Below, piece after piece: positions 1 to 31,475 of a DNA stretch of 64,000 nt. This DNA comes from Maea johnstoni. Its lineage: Eukaryota; Annelida; Polychaeta; Spionida; Magelonidae. Under the pieces are notes generated by a model. That model was not told the origin of the DNA, ran no database searches, and saw only the letters and a list, made by a program, of their open reading frames with translations. The translations under genes and the position numbers were made by a program. The stretch's first letter is position 1. The number at the start of each line of letters is the position of its first letter. The stretch spans positions 29,672,614 through 29,736,613 of the forward strand of contig OZ012698.1 in NCBI GenBank assembly GCA_963942565.1, read 5' to 3'.

Positions 1-156
1 GTCAAATATTCCTGCATTAGAGAATTTACTCTATTTCATAGAAAGGTCGATTTCCATTGTAAGTAGCTGGGCTCTCTATTTTCTTTCCGTTTCTGTGTAA
101 GTTCCTGTTCTCCAATGAGATCACTGTTTTTAAGTTAGAGATATTTTTTCCCTTAT

Positions 157-207
157 GCCACTGAGCACTTTCTTTTATTTCTGTGATTCCTGTTGTTCAA
201 TTTCTGT
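157..207 (-). repeat. Degenerate tandem copy of the IFT80 last-exon tail
   Basis: Shifted by about 104 bp from the last coding exon, this stretch repeats its 3' half. On the minus strand ATT GAA CAA CAG ... AGTGGCA recalls GAA ATG GAA CAA CAG ... AGTGGCA. It lies after the stop, so it is 3' UTR. Flanking sequence (85-155 against 215-250) also looks duplicated. Confidence 0.55.
174..179 (-). promoter_or_regulatory. Putative IFT80 polyadenylation signal AATAAA
   Basis: AATAAA on the minus strand, about 75 bp past the IFT80 stop. The position is right for a short 3' UTR. AATAAA is common in AT-rich DNA, so this is tentative. Confidence 0.4.
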
Positions 208-252
208 GTGATTTCCAGTTCACCATAGAGATAATTTTCCCTAAAGACAATT

Positions 253-20350
<20,098 letters not shown>

Positions 20351-20433
20351 CTGAAAAAAAGCAATGCAAAATGTGATACTAGTTTTTCAAAAGAACTTGA
20401 GAGACCACCTTTTGTTTCAGGGCTTTCACAGCA

Positions 20434-20575
20434 TAAACCCTTATTCTGCTGGTGGGTAATTTGGTCAATATAAAATGATGCAAAAAATCCTGGCACAAGA
20501 GTACTCAACTGAGAGTACTCAGCGACAGCTATCCAATGAATACCAATATGACAGGGTTTAGATGTTTTTCAAAAC
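20434..20575 (-). mobile_element. MITE-A copy, one end lost
   Basis: TAAACCCTTATTCTGCTGGT at the left; broken after the GACAGGGTTTAGATG segment, then hAT-like sequence. Confidence 0.75.
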
Positions 20576-20697
20576 AATTAAGTCAATTTTATAAATATTG
20601 ATATAATATGATACAATTTTTTTTCGACATGATACTTTTTCCCATTCAATATTGATATTGGTATTTTATGGAGTAATGTTACCTATCCCTACATTAG
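20576..20697. mobile_element. hAT-like right-end fragment
   Basis: GATATAATATGATAC ... AATGTTACCTATCCCTA; the end is the complement of TAGGGATAGGTAACA. A similar end lies near 44070. Confidence 0.5.
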
Positions 20698-20744
20698 ATA
20701 CATAGGAGAACAAACTGATGGCCCCTACTATTCTATTCATCCTT

Positions 20745-20932
20745 TTAACCCTTCCAATAATGTCCAAAAGCACAATGATGCAAATTTTTAAACCCTGTCA
20801 TGTTGGTATTCATTGGATAGTTCTCGCTGAGTTTTCTCAGATGAGTACTCATGTGCCAGGGTTTCAGTCATTTCTCAGATTTTTGCATCATTTTGTATTG
20901 GCAAAATTAGCCACCACCAGCATAAGAGTTAT
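20745..20932 (+). mobile_element. MITE-A copy with internal deletion
   Basis: TTAACCCTTCCAATAATGTC at the left, CACCAGCATAAGAGTTA at the right; the segment after the left end is shortened. Confidence 0.75.
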
Positions 20933-21086
20933 AGATCTACATGTTCATGTTTTTTCACAATATATTGTTACTTGTTTATCAAAATCCATGATGGAGAGTT
21001 AAAATCAAAGTTTTTAGTAATTAGTTTTCCTGGTATTCAACCAAAACAGGTTTTACATATGTAGAGTTTACACCCTCAACTCATCA

Positions 21087-21642
21087 TTTATTTCAAAATT
21101 TACAACTTTTTTTTCAAATGACATATTCTCATTAATTACGCAGGTGACGGTTACTGCAGGTTCAGAGTTACTTTAGGGATATCATTGACTATGCCCAATA
21201 AAAAGTATTTTTTTGATTTTTTACTGCTGAAGATTTTTACGTAGCCAATTTTAGTTAGAAATCTCTACACCAACTTCACTTGGTGACCTCACGTGCTCAT
21301 AGCTAGCACCTATTTATAGCATCCTGACCACAAGCCATTGTCTTGAGATCGTCGATGTGTATCTTTGTGCAACTCTCTTTTGATTCGAGTGCTCAGGAGT
21401 GATCAGTGAGGTATGTCCACTACTATCAAAGGGGTTCCCATGCCTCCACACACGAGATTTCTAACTAGAATTTTCAATGTTATGGCCTGTAAAAATCTTC
21501 AGGAGTAAAAAATCAAAAAAATACTTTTTATTGGGAATAGTCAATGACATCCCTAAGGTATCTATGAACCTACAGTAACCATCAACTGCGTAATTAATGA
21601 GAATATGTCATTCGAAAAAAAAGTTGTAAATTTTGAAATAAA
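21087..21642. mobile_element. 556-bp foldback element with arms of about 180 bp
   Basis: Left arm TTTATTTCAAAATTTACAAC ... TTAGTTAGAAATCTC (to about 21272); right arm is its reverse complement (about 21448-21642) at about 85-90% by eye. The loop (about 175 bp) is AT-poor and single-copy, with CACTTGGTGACCTCACG. No ORF; a MITE-like or foldback DNA transposon. Confidence 0.85.
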
Positions 21643-22035
21643 ACAGAATATGGATTGAATAATGACAGGTGGCGATGATATTCTCTACCTGATAACACTC
21701 AGGAACCTGGAGATACACCTAGTTATAGGATTATGCTGCTTTGAGGTGTGTTTTGGGACAGGGCTTTTAACTGGCTTGCAATGGTACCCATCACCTTAAC
21801 ACAAGCATATTCTTCTAATTTTTCAAAGAGTCCAATGAGTCAAAACAAGGTGTGAAATGGAATACAAAGAACACTTTTCCATTAAACATTATAGACATAG
21901 AAGAGCTTTATTCATCAAAGATTTCTTTATATCAGCATTGTAAGATCATATACTGAAACAAAGTGAACATATTCTTTTGTTATATGAAAGCACTCACAGT
22001 CCTTAACTATGAGACAATGTCCAGATTAATTAGAA

Positions 22036-22267
22036 TTAACCCATTCATGCATGTAGCAGCCAAAACTGCCTGACTATTTTGGTGATATCTCTCTAATGAA
22101 ACAAATATCAAGAAAATATTTGATGGAGATTTGTTCATCAGAAATCTATCTACAACTCTCCTTTAAATATTTTTCTAATGTATGCTTCATTCCAAAGTTA
22201 TCTTTAAAAGTATGAAACTTCCAGACGACACTGGTCAAGTAGATCTCCAGACATGAATGAGAATTAA
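22036..22267 (+). mobile_element. MITE-C copy, full length
   Basis: TTAACCCATTCATGCATGTA to CCAGACATGAATGAGAATTAA. Confidence 0.85.
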
Positions 22268-22493
22268 GAAAGCCAGTCAGGTCAAATCATGATTGGCACT
22301 TCATCTTGATTCTAAAGCCATAATTAAACATCTAACAGATGAAGCAGGGACATAGACGGGGAATGTGAAACTGATACTAAGAGTGACTCATGGGAGGGAT
22401 CAGAAAGGAGGTCGGAGGTCAAAGGTCAGCATCTGAGGTCAGGGAAAACTAGGTGAGTTTCAGGTCACAGACAGATGGTGAATCAACCGTCTC

Positions 22494-22700
22494 TTAACCC
22501 ATTCATGACTAAAGCTCAGACTGAAAAGTGGCGTCTGCAGGACTGATAACATTTTTGAGAATATTTTTAAAATGAGGCTTGAATTCATGAAATATTTGGA
22601 GGAGAAATATAAATTTGGTTGCAAGGACCAATTTTTCTTCAAATATTTGCCAAAATTTGCTTTATACAGAAAGATCTCACCAAAATAGTCTCAGGCTTTT
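22494..22700 (-). mobile_element. MITE-C copy, right end diverged
   Basis: TTAACCCATTCATGACTAAA to CACCAAAATAGTCTCAGGC. Confidence 0.7.
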
Positions 22701-22788
22701 TCGTAATTTTTTGAAAGAGAAATGTTGATCAGAACCCAACTAACAATTCTCCTTCTGATACTTTATACCTTGATGCTCAGTTCCAATA

Positions 22789-23019
22789 TTAACCTATTCA
22801 CGCTTTAAGCTTTACTTGACAAGTTACGTCTGGACCTATGAATCTTTTAAAGATAACTATGAAAATAAATCTTAATTCAGCAAATATTTGAAGGAGTTTT
22901 GTAGGTTGATTTCTGATCAACATTTCTCTATCAAATATTTTAACTAAAATGCTCTGGTCTCAAAAATATGACCAAAAGAGTCAGGACGGTTTTGAGCGAT
23001 ACAAGAATGAATGGGTTAT
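22789..23019 (-). mobile_element. MITE-C copy
   Basis: TTAACCTATTCACGCTTTAA to CAAGAATGAATGGGTTA. Confidence 0.75.
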
Positions 23020-23039
23020 ATTCAAATGCATCATGGATA

Positions 23040-24130
23040 CAAACAGCACTTGCCACAGATGTTGCCAGACTGGAATGGTTTCATGTTAACCCTTTCCTTA
23101 CCAAGTGACCCAGTTGGAATCAGGCGACAACGTCAGCGAACCATTAGAATCAGACAATTACCAGAAAGTTATGTATAGCCACCATTGATAATCTTAGAAA
23201 TCGCACAAAAATAATAGTTTTAATTGAGTTGTCCAGCCTTCTTTCATTTTGTGTAAAAAATGAATCCCTAGTCATTGGGTGTTTTTGGAATTTTATTCAA
23301 AATGAAAAGTTCTCTACAACTTGGGATAACAGTAGTAATAGGTTGTATGATAAATAGGTGCCTGATGTTTCTAAAAATAATTTGCACGACAATTTCCTAA
23401 ATATTTATTTCAACATACTTAAAATACAGTAATCAATGAACTAAGTGGACATTAGTCAAAATTTATTCAAATAAAGCAAAATTCAAGAACTACTGAATTG
23501 ACATTTTCTTCAATCACCTAATTCCAGATGTTATTTGGATTGCAAAATTGCTTCAATTTCTTAATCCAATCGACACTCAAAACACTTGATGTGAAATTAC
23601 AAAAGTTAAAAAGCAATCAATTTTACTTGAAAATTTCCTACAGAGTTTGTTCATTTCACCAAATGCAAGGTACATTGGCATCGAACCTCGTCAAATGTGT
23701 ACTCAAGACGTTATTTAGAACTCAGAGGGTTTGCTAATCTCACAAGGATCAATAGAAAGTTGTCCAATTATTCATTTTTGTTGGCAATTTCCCCTGATTA
23801 TGTCTTTTTCGGCGTACAAATGGCAGGATTTGAGAATTGATTACTATCAGTAATTGATTGCAAATTGGGAATTATCCGCGAGTCATTTTCTGCTGATTAC
23901 TTCATCATGGCCGACATAAGTGGCGGGCACAAATTAGGCTCGTCATTTTCAGATAGAGACGAAAAACACCGGGAACAAATCCGATTCCATTTCTCTGAGT
24001 CACATGATCCCGAAATGTACACAGGAGATTACTGGAGCATTTATGACTATGACTGCCCTCTATTGGTACTTCTCATAACTAATGAATATTCCTTAGATAT
24101 TTATGACTTTAAGATTATTAAGTTTTAATA
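23040..24130. other. Single-copy stretch with a CpG-richer core, no recognised gene
   Basis: About 1 kb free of the named repeats. The core 23850-24060 (GGGAATTATCCGCGAGTC, GCGGGCACAAATTAGGCTCG) holds an 87-codon open frame starting MGIIRESFSADYF, but it has no splice signals or known motif. More likely regulatory than coding. Confidence 0.35.
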
Positions 24131-24413
24131 ATCTAAATACCAGTGGAAATATATGATTAGGAAAATGCAGAAGTTGTTATATCTATAAGAAGTCTCTATC
24201 CGGTTATAACAAACATTAAACATTAATGGGTTAAACTATACCTGCGCGAAGAACAAGATAGACTTTGTTTTTTGCACCTTTTGCTCAATATTCCCCTTGA
24301 AAACTATCTGATGGATCTATGGTTGTGTTGATAATCTTTATTTACAGAGAGAGAATATAACCATTAAATTAAATACAAGATTTGATCTTTAAAGTGGCCC
24401 TCAAGGTTTATAG

Positions 24414-24613
24414 NNNNNNNNNNNNNNNNNNNNNNNNNNNNNNNNNNNNNNNNNNNNNNNNNNNNNNNNNNNNNNNNNNNNNNNNNNNNNNNNNNNNNNN
24501 NNNNNNNNNNNNNNNNNNNNNNNNNNNNNNNNNNNNNNNNNNNNNNNNNNNNNNNNNNNNNNNNNNNNNNNNNNNNNNNNNNNNNNNNNNNNNNNNNNNN
24601 NNNNNNNNNNNNN
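24414..24613. other. Assembly gap of 200 N
   Basis: A run of exactly 200 N, a usual placeholder length. True size and content are unknown; an IFT80 exon could be hidden here. Confidence 1.
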
Positions 24614-24895
24614 CTCTTACATCAATCAAGCTGCCGCCCTAAACATTCATTAGGCTAGTTTTCCTAGTCTCATCAGGCTGCTTCCTGTTTCATGATTGGG
24701 GATGCGATGCGCTTACAAGTCGATAAATCTGCCCCCTATTCAGCCCTTAATCCATTCAAGTCTCTCCAGCCACCTTCAAGGCCTGACGCAAAGAAAAGAG
24801 TATGGAAATGAAAAAGTTCACAAAAATGACCATTATCAGTGACTTAAATTAGATTCTCCCTGACATTATCTTCTTGGTAGGGTTTTCAGGTAATC

Positions 24896-25111
24896 TCTGA
24901 CTAAGTACTTTTCTTGGCTACCAGGTAGTCTCCTTGGCTACCAGGTGGTCTCCCTGGATACCTGGTAGTCTCCCTGGTTATCTGGCAGTCTCCTTAGCTA
25001 TAAAGTAGTCTCCCTGACTACCAGGTATAGTCTCCCTGGCTACCAGGTAGTCTCCCTGGCTACCAGGTAGTCTCCCTGGCTACCAGGTAGTCTCCCTGGC
25101 TACCAGGTATA
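24896..25111 (+). repeat. Minisatellite, 20-bp unit, about 10 copies
   Basis: Unit GGCTACCAGGTAGTCTCCCT; the last four copies are nearly identical, the earlier ones diverged. Confidence 0.95.
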
Positions 25112-25299
25112 ATTTGCACATGTTTGGCCTATTACAATAATTGACTATTTGAAGATAAGTTTCCAATTGGATACTGACCAATTCTTTTTTCTATGAATAT
25201 TTTCTAAAGATGCTTTCTTCAGAAAGATATTGCCGATATATCTAGGCCTTTTACTGCATCTGCATAACAAGGCTGCGTCACTCCAGTTCTAACCAGAAA

Positions 25300-25400
25300 G
25301 CCACCTGAAACCAGAGTACCTAGCGAAAACCACTGCCTTACCCAAAGCCTCTTGCAACTTTCTCTCAGGCATATGTGACAAGCTCATGATTTGGGATAAA
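25300..25400 (-). mobile_element. SINE (family S) body fragment
   Basis: CCAGAGTACCTAGCGAAAAC and CTTGCAACTTTCTCTCAGGC match the S body; no tRNA head. Confidence 0.55.
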
Positions 25401-25626
25401 AACGGAACCCTTATCACAATAAACAAAACTCTCCTTCTTTTACATCCCGTAACCTTCCCAGTGTAATATATGTCATTGCGATCAACTCACAGGAATTCTT
25501 TGATTTCTGCTCATCTCCTTGCGAGTGCCGACTGCAGCCGGCACGAACATTTGGCAGCTGCCACCAGATGTCACTGCTGATCTAAGAGATGGTAACCAAG
25601 ACACACACTCTTTACCAGTTATCTTC

Positions 25627-25649
25627 CCCCCCCCCCCCCCCCCCCCCCA
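25627..25649. repeat. Poly-C tract, about 23 bp
   Basis: Uninterrupted C run. Confidence 0.98.
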
Positions 25650-25676
25650 TGTTAGCACTACTTTCCTTCTCCTCCT

Positions 25677-25875
25677 CTAACCCTTCCAATGCTGAGGCGA
25701 CTAGCATCCAAAGCACAACGACGCAAAGATTTTGGAAAACCATTTAAACCCTATCATGTTGGTACTCACTGGAAAGCTCTCACTGAGTACCCATTTCCCA
25801 GGGTTTCATTAATTTTTCAGGTTTTTTGCATCATATTGTATATGCCAAATTAGCTACCAGCAGCATAAGGGTTAA
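25677..25875 (+). mobile_element. MITE-A copy sharing its TTAA with a MITE-C
   Basis: CTAACCCTTCCAATGCTGAG to AGCAGCATAAGGGTTAA; the TTAA at 25872-25875 starts the adjacent MITE-C. Confidence 0.8.
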
Positions 25876-26101
25876 CCTATTCATACCTGAGGATTTCCTG
25901 AGAATTGTCGTCTGGACCTTTGTTACTTTTCAAAATAACTTTTAAATCAATTACAAATTGACAAAACCTTTGAAGAAGAGTTGTGAGTTAGATTTTGATC
26001 CAACTTTTCTCCTCCAAATATTTTCTGAAAACTGCTTTTGGTAGAGAGATTTCACCAAAAAAGTCAGGCAATTTTGGCTGTTTAAGGCATAAATGGGATA
26101 A
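25872..26101 (-). mobile_element. MITE-C copy abutting a MITE-A
   Basis: TTAACCTATTCATACCTGAG to AAGGCATAAATGGGATAA; shares 25872-25875 with the A copy. Confidence 0.8.
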
Positions 26102-26585
26102 AATTATATTCTTTCTAATTCCTTCCACTATCAGGTAGAAATTTCCATAGAATAAATACTATTCTCAATGGCTATTCCTGGTGGGTATTAGTATTATTGG
26201 TATTAGTTCCATATATGGGTAAAATCACCAAATATGGATCACCCAACAATTATTTAGCATGTGCCACACCCACAATGTTGATCATGCACCATTGTTGTGT
26301 TCCTCGTGATATCAGTATAAGAAACCAAGTTCTTGCTGTACATAGCATTTTATTTTCATTATCATATTCATCTTAGGCGCACCAAATAAGTTCCCCAGCT
26401 TGTTAAGTATAGAAACAAAATTGCTGACATTTTTGTATCATTTTTGGCCAAAAATGATAAACCTCATGTCAGAAATTTCTTTCCTTTATTCACCCTTTAG
26501 AGAGCCTTTATAATCTCCACCTCATTCCCTGCTTCTCCCATTTCTCCAGCAAATTGATTCTAATGGATCAAAATACCATGTATTA

Positions 26586-26745
26586 CAGGGTTCGACTTTC
26601 CCAGCGGCCTAGGGGCATATGCCCCTAGATTTTGCTAGGGGCCCAAAATAGTATGCATAATAAAAAGAAATCCTGGTTTTGACCAGTTAATTTCAATAAA
26701 AGACCTTTTCGGTCCCCTAGCCTGAAAACTAAGTGTCAGACCTTG
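26586..26745. mobile_element. hAT-like MITE, 160 bp, 5-bp target repeat
   Basis: CAGGGTTCGACTTTC at the left and complement CAAGGTCTGACACTT at the right, flanked by TATTA on both sides (26581-26585, 26746-26750). Subterminal palindrome GGGGCATATGCCCC. Confidence 0.7.
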
Positions 26746-26749
26746 TATT

Positions 26750-26995
26750 ACGGATTGGCTTTCTCAAAAATAATCAATTCCGGCAATACTATATTTTTAC
26801 AACTCCTATGACAATATCAAAATATATGACATTAGAAACCATTTAAAAAGGAGATCATTTTATTGATAAGCATCAAGGATATCAATATTGGAGAAAAAGC
26901 TTGAACATTTTTTAATTAATTCTCCCTTGTAATATTAGACAATTCTCAGACTGTTTTCAAAAGCAGCAAAATCCAAGCTCGAGGGGTGGCCTAGT
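26750..26995. other. AT-rich single-copy sequence
   Basis: No repeat family or ORF identified. Confidence 0.4.
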
Positions 26996-27236
26996 GAATT
27001 GTTGTTTATTCTTCATTGTGGTTACTTTTAGTTTCGCTTTCTCCCTTTTCTGAAATTACTGCTTTTTTTGCTCATTCGAGCCAACATATTCATTGGACCA
27101 CCTAAGAAGGGTGAGGTTTCTTCATTGTGGTTACTTTTAGTTTCGCTTTCTTCTTTTTCAGAAATTACTGCTTTTTTTTGCTCATTCGAGCCAACATATT
27201 CATTAGACCACCTAAGAAGGGTGAGGTTTTACATAA
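26996..27236 (+). repeat. Direct tandem duplication, about 118-bp unit, 2 copies
   Basis: TTCATTGTGGTTACTTTTAG to CCACCTAAGAAGGGTGAGG occurs at about 27012 and 27121 with few differences; a recent duplication. The 62-codon ORF in it is a by-product. Confidence 0.9.
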
Positions 27237-27239
27237 CAA

Positions 27240-28140
27240 GCAATGAAACGCTTTGAAAAAACCCTTCCCATCAACATTCTTGCTTCACAAATGTCCATTG
27301 ATTTGATTTTGGCGTGGGTCGTTACTCTCTGCCTGACTCACCAGCCTGGTATCTAACAAGACATGACAAAACTTTTAACTGGGCTGAAACAAATAACAGA
27401 CTTCAAACTGTTCTTGGTCTATTGCGAAATCCAGTTTATGGTGAAATGGCTACCCTCAAATAGAAAACTCCTTGTATATGATTCTTATTTTTTTCATTGT
27501 TTCTAATAGTTTTACATGTATTTCATTGCAAAGGGGTAAATGGTAATTGAGAATTTGTCATAATTGAAATTACATCAATTAGTTGCCTATTTTCTTTTGT
27601 AACTTTTGAGCACTTTTTTTAGTTATCCTGTTTTTGCAGATCTTGCACAAATTGATCAATAATGACATATATCCCTTCATATCATTGATCAGTGCAGTCT
27701 ACCAGCATGTAGAAAACCCCTATAGTCAAATATATATTCAATTTTGACATATTGTGAATACACAATGTACTTCCTATGGTCTGGTTGGACAAGCAAGTCA
27801 AAAAGAAATGTTCTTAAGATGAAAAAACACACCGATGGAATGATCTAACAGCACCTTCAGAGAGAACAAATTTAAGATTTCAATTTTTTTCATCTAACTG
27901 GGAAACGGGGAAGTGTGCAGTATCATAGCCGGGAATTTAGAATATATAGGAGCCCAAAAGAAGCAATTGTAAAAAATTTCAACGAAGATCACTTTTTGTT
28001 TGGATTACTACCACAACCCTAAATCCCTTCAGAAAACTCACTATAAGGCATGAAGTCATAATACATTCAAGAGGAAAAAAAGCTTAACTGGTAAAAAAAT
28101 AAACAATAAAGAAATTCTCCTTTAAAACACCTCAATTACG
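27240..28140. other. AT-rich sequence, nothing recognised
   Basis: About 900 bp without the named repeats, ORFs or CpG islands. Confidence 0.4.
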
Positions 28141-28159
28141 CTATACAGTGTTCATATTG

Positions 28160-28375
28160 CAGCAGTGCATCCCTAGAGTCTGCATTTATTACACTATGCA
28201 CCATTATTCAGACGTATAATCCCTAAGCTAATATTATACAACACATATCTTACATGACAGCTTGTCATTCAACACCCATATGCAAAAATTAAACTGCATA
28301 TCACAGGCAGCGGCCTACCAACCTCATTATTTTATATTCACAAAATTAACACACAGTTTACAGTACAAATACACA
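28160..28375 (+). repeat. Family E dispersed repeat, copy 3
   Basis: CACCATTATTCAGACGTATA, ACATGACAGCTTGTCATTCA and AACACACAGTTTACAGTAC align with copies 1 and 2. Confidence 0.65.
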
Positions 28376-28542
28376 GAGTCATCACCAGTCAATTATGGCC
28401 ATTTAGGCATATCTTGTTTGAATTTATTTGAAACTAACCCTGATAATGCAGCATAAAACTTGAAAAATGTTTGCAGTTTTTGAATGAATATTTTTGAAAA
28501 GAAGCATTTGTCAGAAAATGATCACCTGCCCTGCTGCAAGAA

Positions 28543-28762
28543 TTAACACTTCTGATGCTGAGGTCATTTTTCGTCTAATGCACAAGAATGCAAAAAAAGT
28601 TATTGAAATCGTCTAAACCAAGTCATGTGGGTACTCATTGAAAAGCTCTTGCTGAGTCAAACTATAAGATGAGTACCCATGTGCCGGGGATTTAAACATT
28701 TCTAAGCATTTTGTCATCATTTCATATTGACTTAATGAAATAAGTCACCGATAAAGGGTTAA
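28543..28762 (+). mobile_element. MITE-A copy with TTAA repeats
   Basis: GCAAGAA-TTAA-CACTTCTGATGCTGAGG ... ATAAAGGG-TTAA. The corresponding site in a nearby duplicate (29574..29585) lacks the element body. Confidence 0.8.
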
Positions 28763-29216
28763 AGCGTTAATGTGGTTTAGAATAAGTTTCATCTGGCCTG
28801 TTGCCCATACATGTGTCCAAATAAATCAGTTGAATGACAGCTCTGTCACATGCAAAACCAGTTAATAGAATAAGATGTTCTTTTTTCAATTCAGAGTAAC
28901 AAAAGCCTTTTCTGGGTGTCTCGTGACTTGGAGAACCTCAAATTTCTCATAACAAAAAGAAATGCATACCTTTGAACAAGTGAGAATTCCTTACTTTTGG
29001 GAAAACACGTTTCAAAATAGTAAACATATCACTTTCTTTTTCTTTTCTTTTTTCTCTGTTGTCCTATCTTATTGATGTCTGGAAAAATACACGAATAATA
29101 ATTGTCTTCAAAATATCATTGTAGTCAGACCATGAACGTGTAATAGCGATTAAGAAAGTGATAGGCATTTGTGTTCGGAAACCCAAGGCGAAGAGAGGTC
29201 TGATGCATCAAACAGC

Positions 29217-29278
29217 CATTATTATTATGATCATCATTATCATCATTAATATCATTATCATTATTTTCATTATCATCA

Positions 29279-29315
<37 letters not shown>

Positions 29316-29352
29316 CATTATTATTTCTATTATCATCATTACCATATCATCA

Positions 29353-29399
<47 letters not shown>

Positions 29400-29460
29400 A
29401 TCATTATCATTATTATCATTATTTCATCATCATCATCATCATCATCATAATATTATCATC
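29217..29460. repeat. (ATT/ATC)n microsatellite
   Basis: Ile- or Ser/His-coding ORFs over it are artefacts. Confidence 0.97.
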
Positions 29461-30256
29461 ATTGTTATAACTATCTTAAGCGCACTTATTGCTAACGTTT
29501 GCAAAAGAGTTGTTGAGTGGATATTTCTTTAAAAGATACTTTTATCAGGAAATGATCACCTGTCCTGCAAGAATTAAAGGGTTAAAGTGGTCTGGAAAAA
29601 GGACTTTAAGTGTGACTGCTAAATCTGGCCTGTTGCCCACACGTGTCCAACTATTTCAAATGAATGACAGCTCTGTCACAATCAAAACCAGTTTATAAAA
29701 TACGATGCCCTTTTTCAATTGCGAGGAACAAAAGCCTTTTCCGGGTTTCTCGTGACTTGCGAAACCTTAAATATCTTATAACAAAAAGAAGTGCATTCTT
29801 TTGAACAAAGTTAAATTCCTTTCTTTTGAGTAACACATTTCAAAATTGTAAACATATCACTTTTTTGTTTCATCTTGATGTTCAAGAAATATATCACCAG
29901 TTTCGTGACTTGTCAATTTGTAAACTCAGTGAATTCTTGAGTTGAAAAACCTGTATGTTGCGTGATCTTTTTTTTTGAGATGTCATCGACCATAAAGGCT
30001 AGAAATTGTTAACGAACAATGAATGTCTCAACATCTTCCATCTTGCTTAAATGGCTACGATTCTTAAAAGTATAATTCATTTTACACAGCCAAAAATCTT
30101 ATTGATAAGTCTTGAAAAATATGATTCATAATCATTTTCAAAATATCATAGTAAGTAGAGTATGGATGTGTTATAGCCCTGTATCAATATAGTGGCAGAG
30201 AGTTATGATTAGAAACCCAAAGGCCTGATGCATCTAAGAGCCTCTGGCCTGTAGCC

Positions 30257-30277
30257 CTATTATTATCATTATTATTA

Positions 30278-30329
<52 letters not shown>

Positions 30330-30661
30330 CATTATTATTATTATCATTATTATTATCATTATTACCATTATTATAATCATCATTATTATCATTATCATTA
30401 TTATTGTTATCATAATTATTAGTATCATTATTATTATTTTCATTATTATTATTACTTTTATTATTATCATCGTTATTATTATTATTATTATCATTAACTT
30501 TATTATTATTATCATTATTATTATTATTAACATAATCATTATTTTTAATATTATTATCATTATCATTATTATTATTATTATAATTATTATTATTATTATC
30601 ATTACTATTATTATTATTATTATTATCATCATTATTGTTATCATTATCATCATTATTATCA
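30257..30661. repeat. (ATT/ATC)n microsatellite, about 400 bp
   Basis: Same array type as 29217..29460, in the second duplicate; the 148-codon minus ORF of Ile/Met is not a gene. Confidence 0.97.
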
Positions 30662-30689
30662 GAACCAGATCATTGGTCAAATATTTCCA

Positions 30690-31070
30690 TGATTGCTGAC
30701 TGTGAACGCGTTATTCTCAAAGCATTCACATATTTCTTGATGATAGTTCTGATCATGCAAGTTATTCCCCTGAATGAAATAGACGAGCTGTTGATTTCGG
30801 TCATGAGAGGGTGTGCGGTATGGTGAGTCAGTGTCCATTTCACCTGGCCAGGTCAGCAGCGATAGGTGAGTCATCCCCACATGCAGCCGCCGCCCGACGC
30901 CGGAAGTCTGGATGTCTGAGTTATCATCATCCTCTACCCACACCACGACCCATTCCAGGCTGACTACATGTCTGTCTGTGCGTCTGCCGGTCTGATTGTG
31001 GAAGCGGAAGATTGTCTGTCTGTCCCCGCAGTGGATTAGTCGCATTATATTGCAATACCTGAGATAAGAG
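30690..31070. other. Single-copy GC-richer island, no clear gene
   Basis: Contains CATGCAGCCGCCGCCCGACG and CACCTGGCCAGGTCAGCAGC. Overlapping short minus ORFs lack motifs. Confidence 0.3.
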
Positions 31071-31106
31071 ATAACGCAGTCTGCGTCTCTCTTCCCATCC
31101 TCCCCG

Positions 31107-31269
31107 CCCCCCCCCCCCCCCCGCCCACCCTACCATCTCTTTATTACTTTGCCTTTGTCTCTCTCTGTCAGTGTTGCAGAGTGTTGGCTTTGTCATTCTT
31201 TATCTAAATCTCTTTCTCTTATTCTGTCATTCTCTCTCTTCTTTCTTCTCACTTTTTCTCTTTCTTTTT

Positions 31270-31356
<87 letters not shown>

Positions 31357-31475
31357 ACATTGTTTCTCTCACATTTCAATCAATCTCTCTCTGACTCTCA
31401 CTCTCTCTCTCTGACGCACTCTCACTCTCTCTTTTTCTGGGTTCTCTCTCTCTCTTTCTCTCTCTCATTCTCACA
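31107..31475. repeat. Poly-C tract then (TC)n microsatellite
   Basis: C run at 31107-31122; pyrimidine-rich CTCTCT sequence from 31150, purest at 31274-31352. The Leu/Ser ORFs are artefacts. Confidence 0.97.

Larger units (their letters stand above)
28468..30661 (+). repeat. Degenerate two-copy segmental duplication with ATT/ATC tails
   Basis: Copy 1 (about 28468-29460) and copy 2 (about 29495-30661) share AATGATCACCTG, CTGGCCTGTTGCCCA, GAATGACAGCTCTGTCACA and TTTCTCGTGACTTG in order, each followed by an ATT/ATC array. Copy 1 holds a MITE-A; copy 2 does not. Confidence 0.8.

Noticed and set aside
23865-24128. 87-codon plus-strand ORF with fairly normal composition
   Set aside because: No splice signals, no known motif; sits in a CpG-richer single-copy island better explained as non-coding.
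24382-24642. Open frames across the N run
   Set aside because: They consist of gap characters.
30234-30680. 148-codon Ile/Met open frame
   Set aside because: Pure ATT/ATC microsatellite translation.
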